Source: Calditrichia bacterium
GTDB lineage: Bacteria > Calditrichota > Calditrichia > RBG-13-44-9
Length of the DNA stretch: 8,229 bases
Direction of reading: 5' to 3'
Assembly (NCBI GenBank): GCA_026991005.1
Contig: JALXCH010000520.1
Coordinates: 1-8,229 of the forward strand
The position numbers and the translations under genes were made by a program. The first letter of the stretch is position 1. Every line of letters starts with the position of its first letter. The notes under the pieces were generated by a model. The model was not told the DNA's origin, searched no databases, and saw only the letters and a list, made by a program, of their open reading frames with translations. Of the stretch, positions 7,704 through 8,229 are shown piece by piece.

Positions 7704-7724
7704 ACCCTCGTCTATGGCGAGGGT
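7704..7724 (+). terminator. Hairpin downstream of the ATPase gene, possible terminator
   Basis: ACCCTCG-TCTATGG-CGAGGGT forms a perfect 7 bp stem 23 bases after the stop codon. The following bases (TCGGAATAAC) are not T-rich, so intrinsic termination is uncertain; it may be another palindromic repeat. Confidence 0.3.
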
Positions 7725-7747
7725 TCGGAATAACAGAAACACCGTCC

Positions 7748-7787
7748 CCTGTCATTCTGAGCGAAGCGCCAGCGGAGCGAAGAATCT
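7748..7787 (+). repeat. 40 bp CTGTCATTCTGAGCG element, right copy
   Basis: This is identical over 40 bases to 5954-5993. It is preceded by ACAGAAACACC, similar to the tail that precedes the element in unit B, so the repeat unit appears to resume at about 7733. Confidence 0.92.
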
Positions 7788-7977
7788 TTATTGATTTTAT
7801 TTAACCGCAAAGAGCGCAACGATTTTTTAAAGTCTAAATGCAAAGAAATTAACCGCAGCGGGCGCAACGTACGCAACGAAAAATATTACAGTACATTTTA
7901 ACCATATCATGAGATGGACTCTGCCAGAAAATACCAAGGATTCCATGAATTCAGGGGAAGGTAAAACACCGAAACAA

Positions 7978-8071
7978 CCGTCCCGACAGGTGCGGCATGC
8001 CACTAGTCCATAAATTCATTTGTGGGAAGAAATGCCCAAACCCAAATTTCCCCGTCCCGGATGGGACGGGG
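7978..8071 (+). repeat. Three-hairpin module P4 (first hairpin decayed)
   Basis: Hairpin 1 has lost its right arm (CCGTCCC-GACA-GGTGCGG). Hairpin 2 carries two C-to-T changes in the left arm (TCCATAAAT against ATTTGTGGG), both giving G.U wobbles in a plus-strand RNA. Hairpin 3 is intact (CCCCGTCCC-GGAT-GGGACGGGG, 8050-8071). Confidence 0.85.
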
Positions 8072-8149
8072 TGAATGGGATATTCCTTTTCTGAATGCAC
8101 AGTTTAATTAAAACCACAGAAGACACAGAAAACACAGAAGATACTCTCC

Positions 8150-8189
8150 CCTGTCGTTCTAAGCGGAGCGCCAGCGGAGCGAAGAATCT
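8150..8189 (+). repeat. 40 bp element, third copy
   Basis: This matches the 5954-5993 element with three substitutions (GTCGTTCTAAGCGG in place of GTCATTCTGAGCGA). It ends unit D and precedes unit E. Confidence 0.9.
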
Positions 8190-8202
8190 TTATTGATTTT
8201 AT

Positions 8203-8229
8203 TTAACCGCGAAGAGCGCAACGCAGGCG
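8203..8229 (+). repeat. Repeat unit E, cut by the window end
   Basis: TTAACCGCGAAGAGCGCAAC begins exactly 402 bases after the same point in unit D, showing that the head-to-tail array continues beyond the window. Confidence 0.8.

Larger units (their letters stand above)
7801..8202 (+). repeat. Composite repeat unit D
   Basis: The unit starts TTAACCGCAAAGAGCGCAAC. It is shorter in the CGCAAAGAG part and has an extra GGGCGCAACGTACGCAACG segment near 7860. The conserved stretch (CCATGAATTCAGGGGAAGG and following AAAACACCGAAACA) is unchanged from unit A. The three-hairpin module, the ACCACAGAAGACACAGAA tail and a 40 bp element (8150-8189) follow. The length of 402 bp is close to unit B's 406 bp. 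Confidence 0.87.
7681..8229. other. Gene-free repeat region downstream of the ATPase gene
   Basis: Apart from a short stretch after the stop codon, this region is filled with repeat sequence: a unit tail (from ~7733), the 40 bp element, unit D with module P4, another 40 bp element, and the start of unit E, which runs off the window. I see no gene. Confidence 0.85.

Noticed and set aside
6016..7830. Integron-style gene cassette with attC-like sites around the ATPase gene
   Set aside because: ATTTAACC resembles one attC core, but I found no matching GTTRRRY partner at the right position, and no integrase is in the window.

Overview
The window looks like part of a bacterial chromosome, probably from the FCB side of the tree (Bacteroidota, Calditrichota and relatives). 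The evidence is indirect. The first ~40 residues of SucA and the lipoyl motif of SucB ([11 protein letters not shown]) resemble FCB versions, and the spacer between the Shine-Dalgarno sequence and the sucA start is long. No rRNA, tRNA or other phylogenetic marker is present, so this is a lean and not a firm assignment.

Left part (1-4603, all minus strand): in transcription order, sucA (2-oxoglutarate dehydrogenase E1, 904 aa), then 71 bp later sucB (dihydrolipoyl succinyltransferase E2, 429 aa), then after a 194 bp gap the start of a secreted M28-family metallopeptidase that runs off the window. SucA and SucB form the core of the TCA-cycle 2-oxoglutarate dehydrogenase complex. The E3 gene (lpd) is not in the window. 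Sampled lines of sucA are about 60% GC.

Middle part (4604-6405): about 1.8 kb with no convincing gene. It holds a 77 bp array of eleven ATTT-starting heptamers, an inverted pair of CGCAAAGAG-type repeats, and several copies of a composite ~400 bp repeat unit. Each full unit carries a ~95 bp module of three consecutive hairpins with fixed spacing (GTCCC hairpin, CCCACAAAT hairpin, CCCCGTCCC hairpin). A diverged fourth module lies on the opposite strand. The arrangement resembles REP/BIME-type palindromic repeats.

Right part: one plus-strand gene (6406-7680) encodes an AAA ATPase of the AAA_14/DUF4143 type. Sampled lines are near 41% GC, clearly below sucAB. It sits inside the repeat array: the repeat unit on its left breaks off at about 6058, and the tail of a unit resumes at about 7733. 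Identical 40 bp sequences lie at 5954-5993 and 7748-7787. From 7733 to the window end the array continues with another three-hairpin module and the start of a further unit.

Overall, a conserved metabolic operon lies next to a repeat-rich accessory stretch that has taken up an ATPase gene. The most unusual feature is the three-hairpin repeat module, whose copies keep their pairing while parts of their sequence change.
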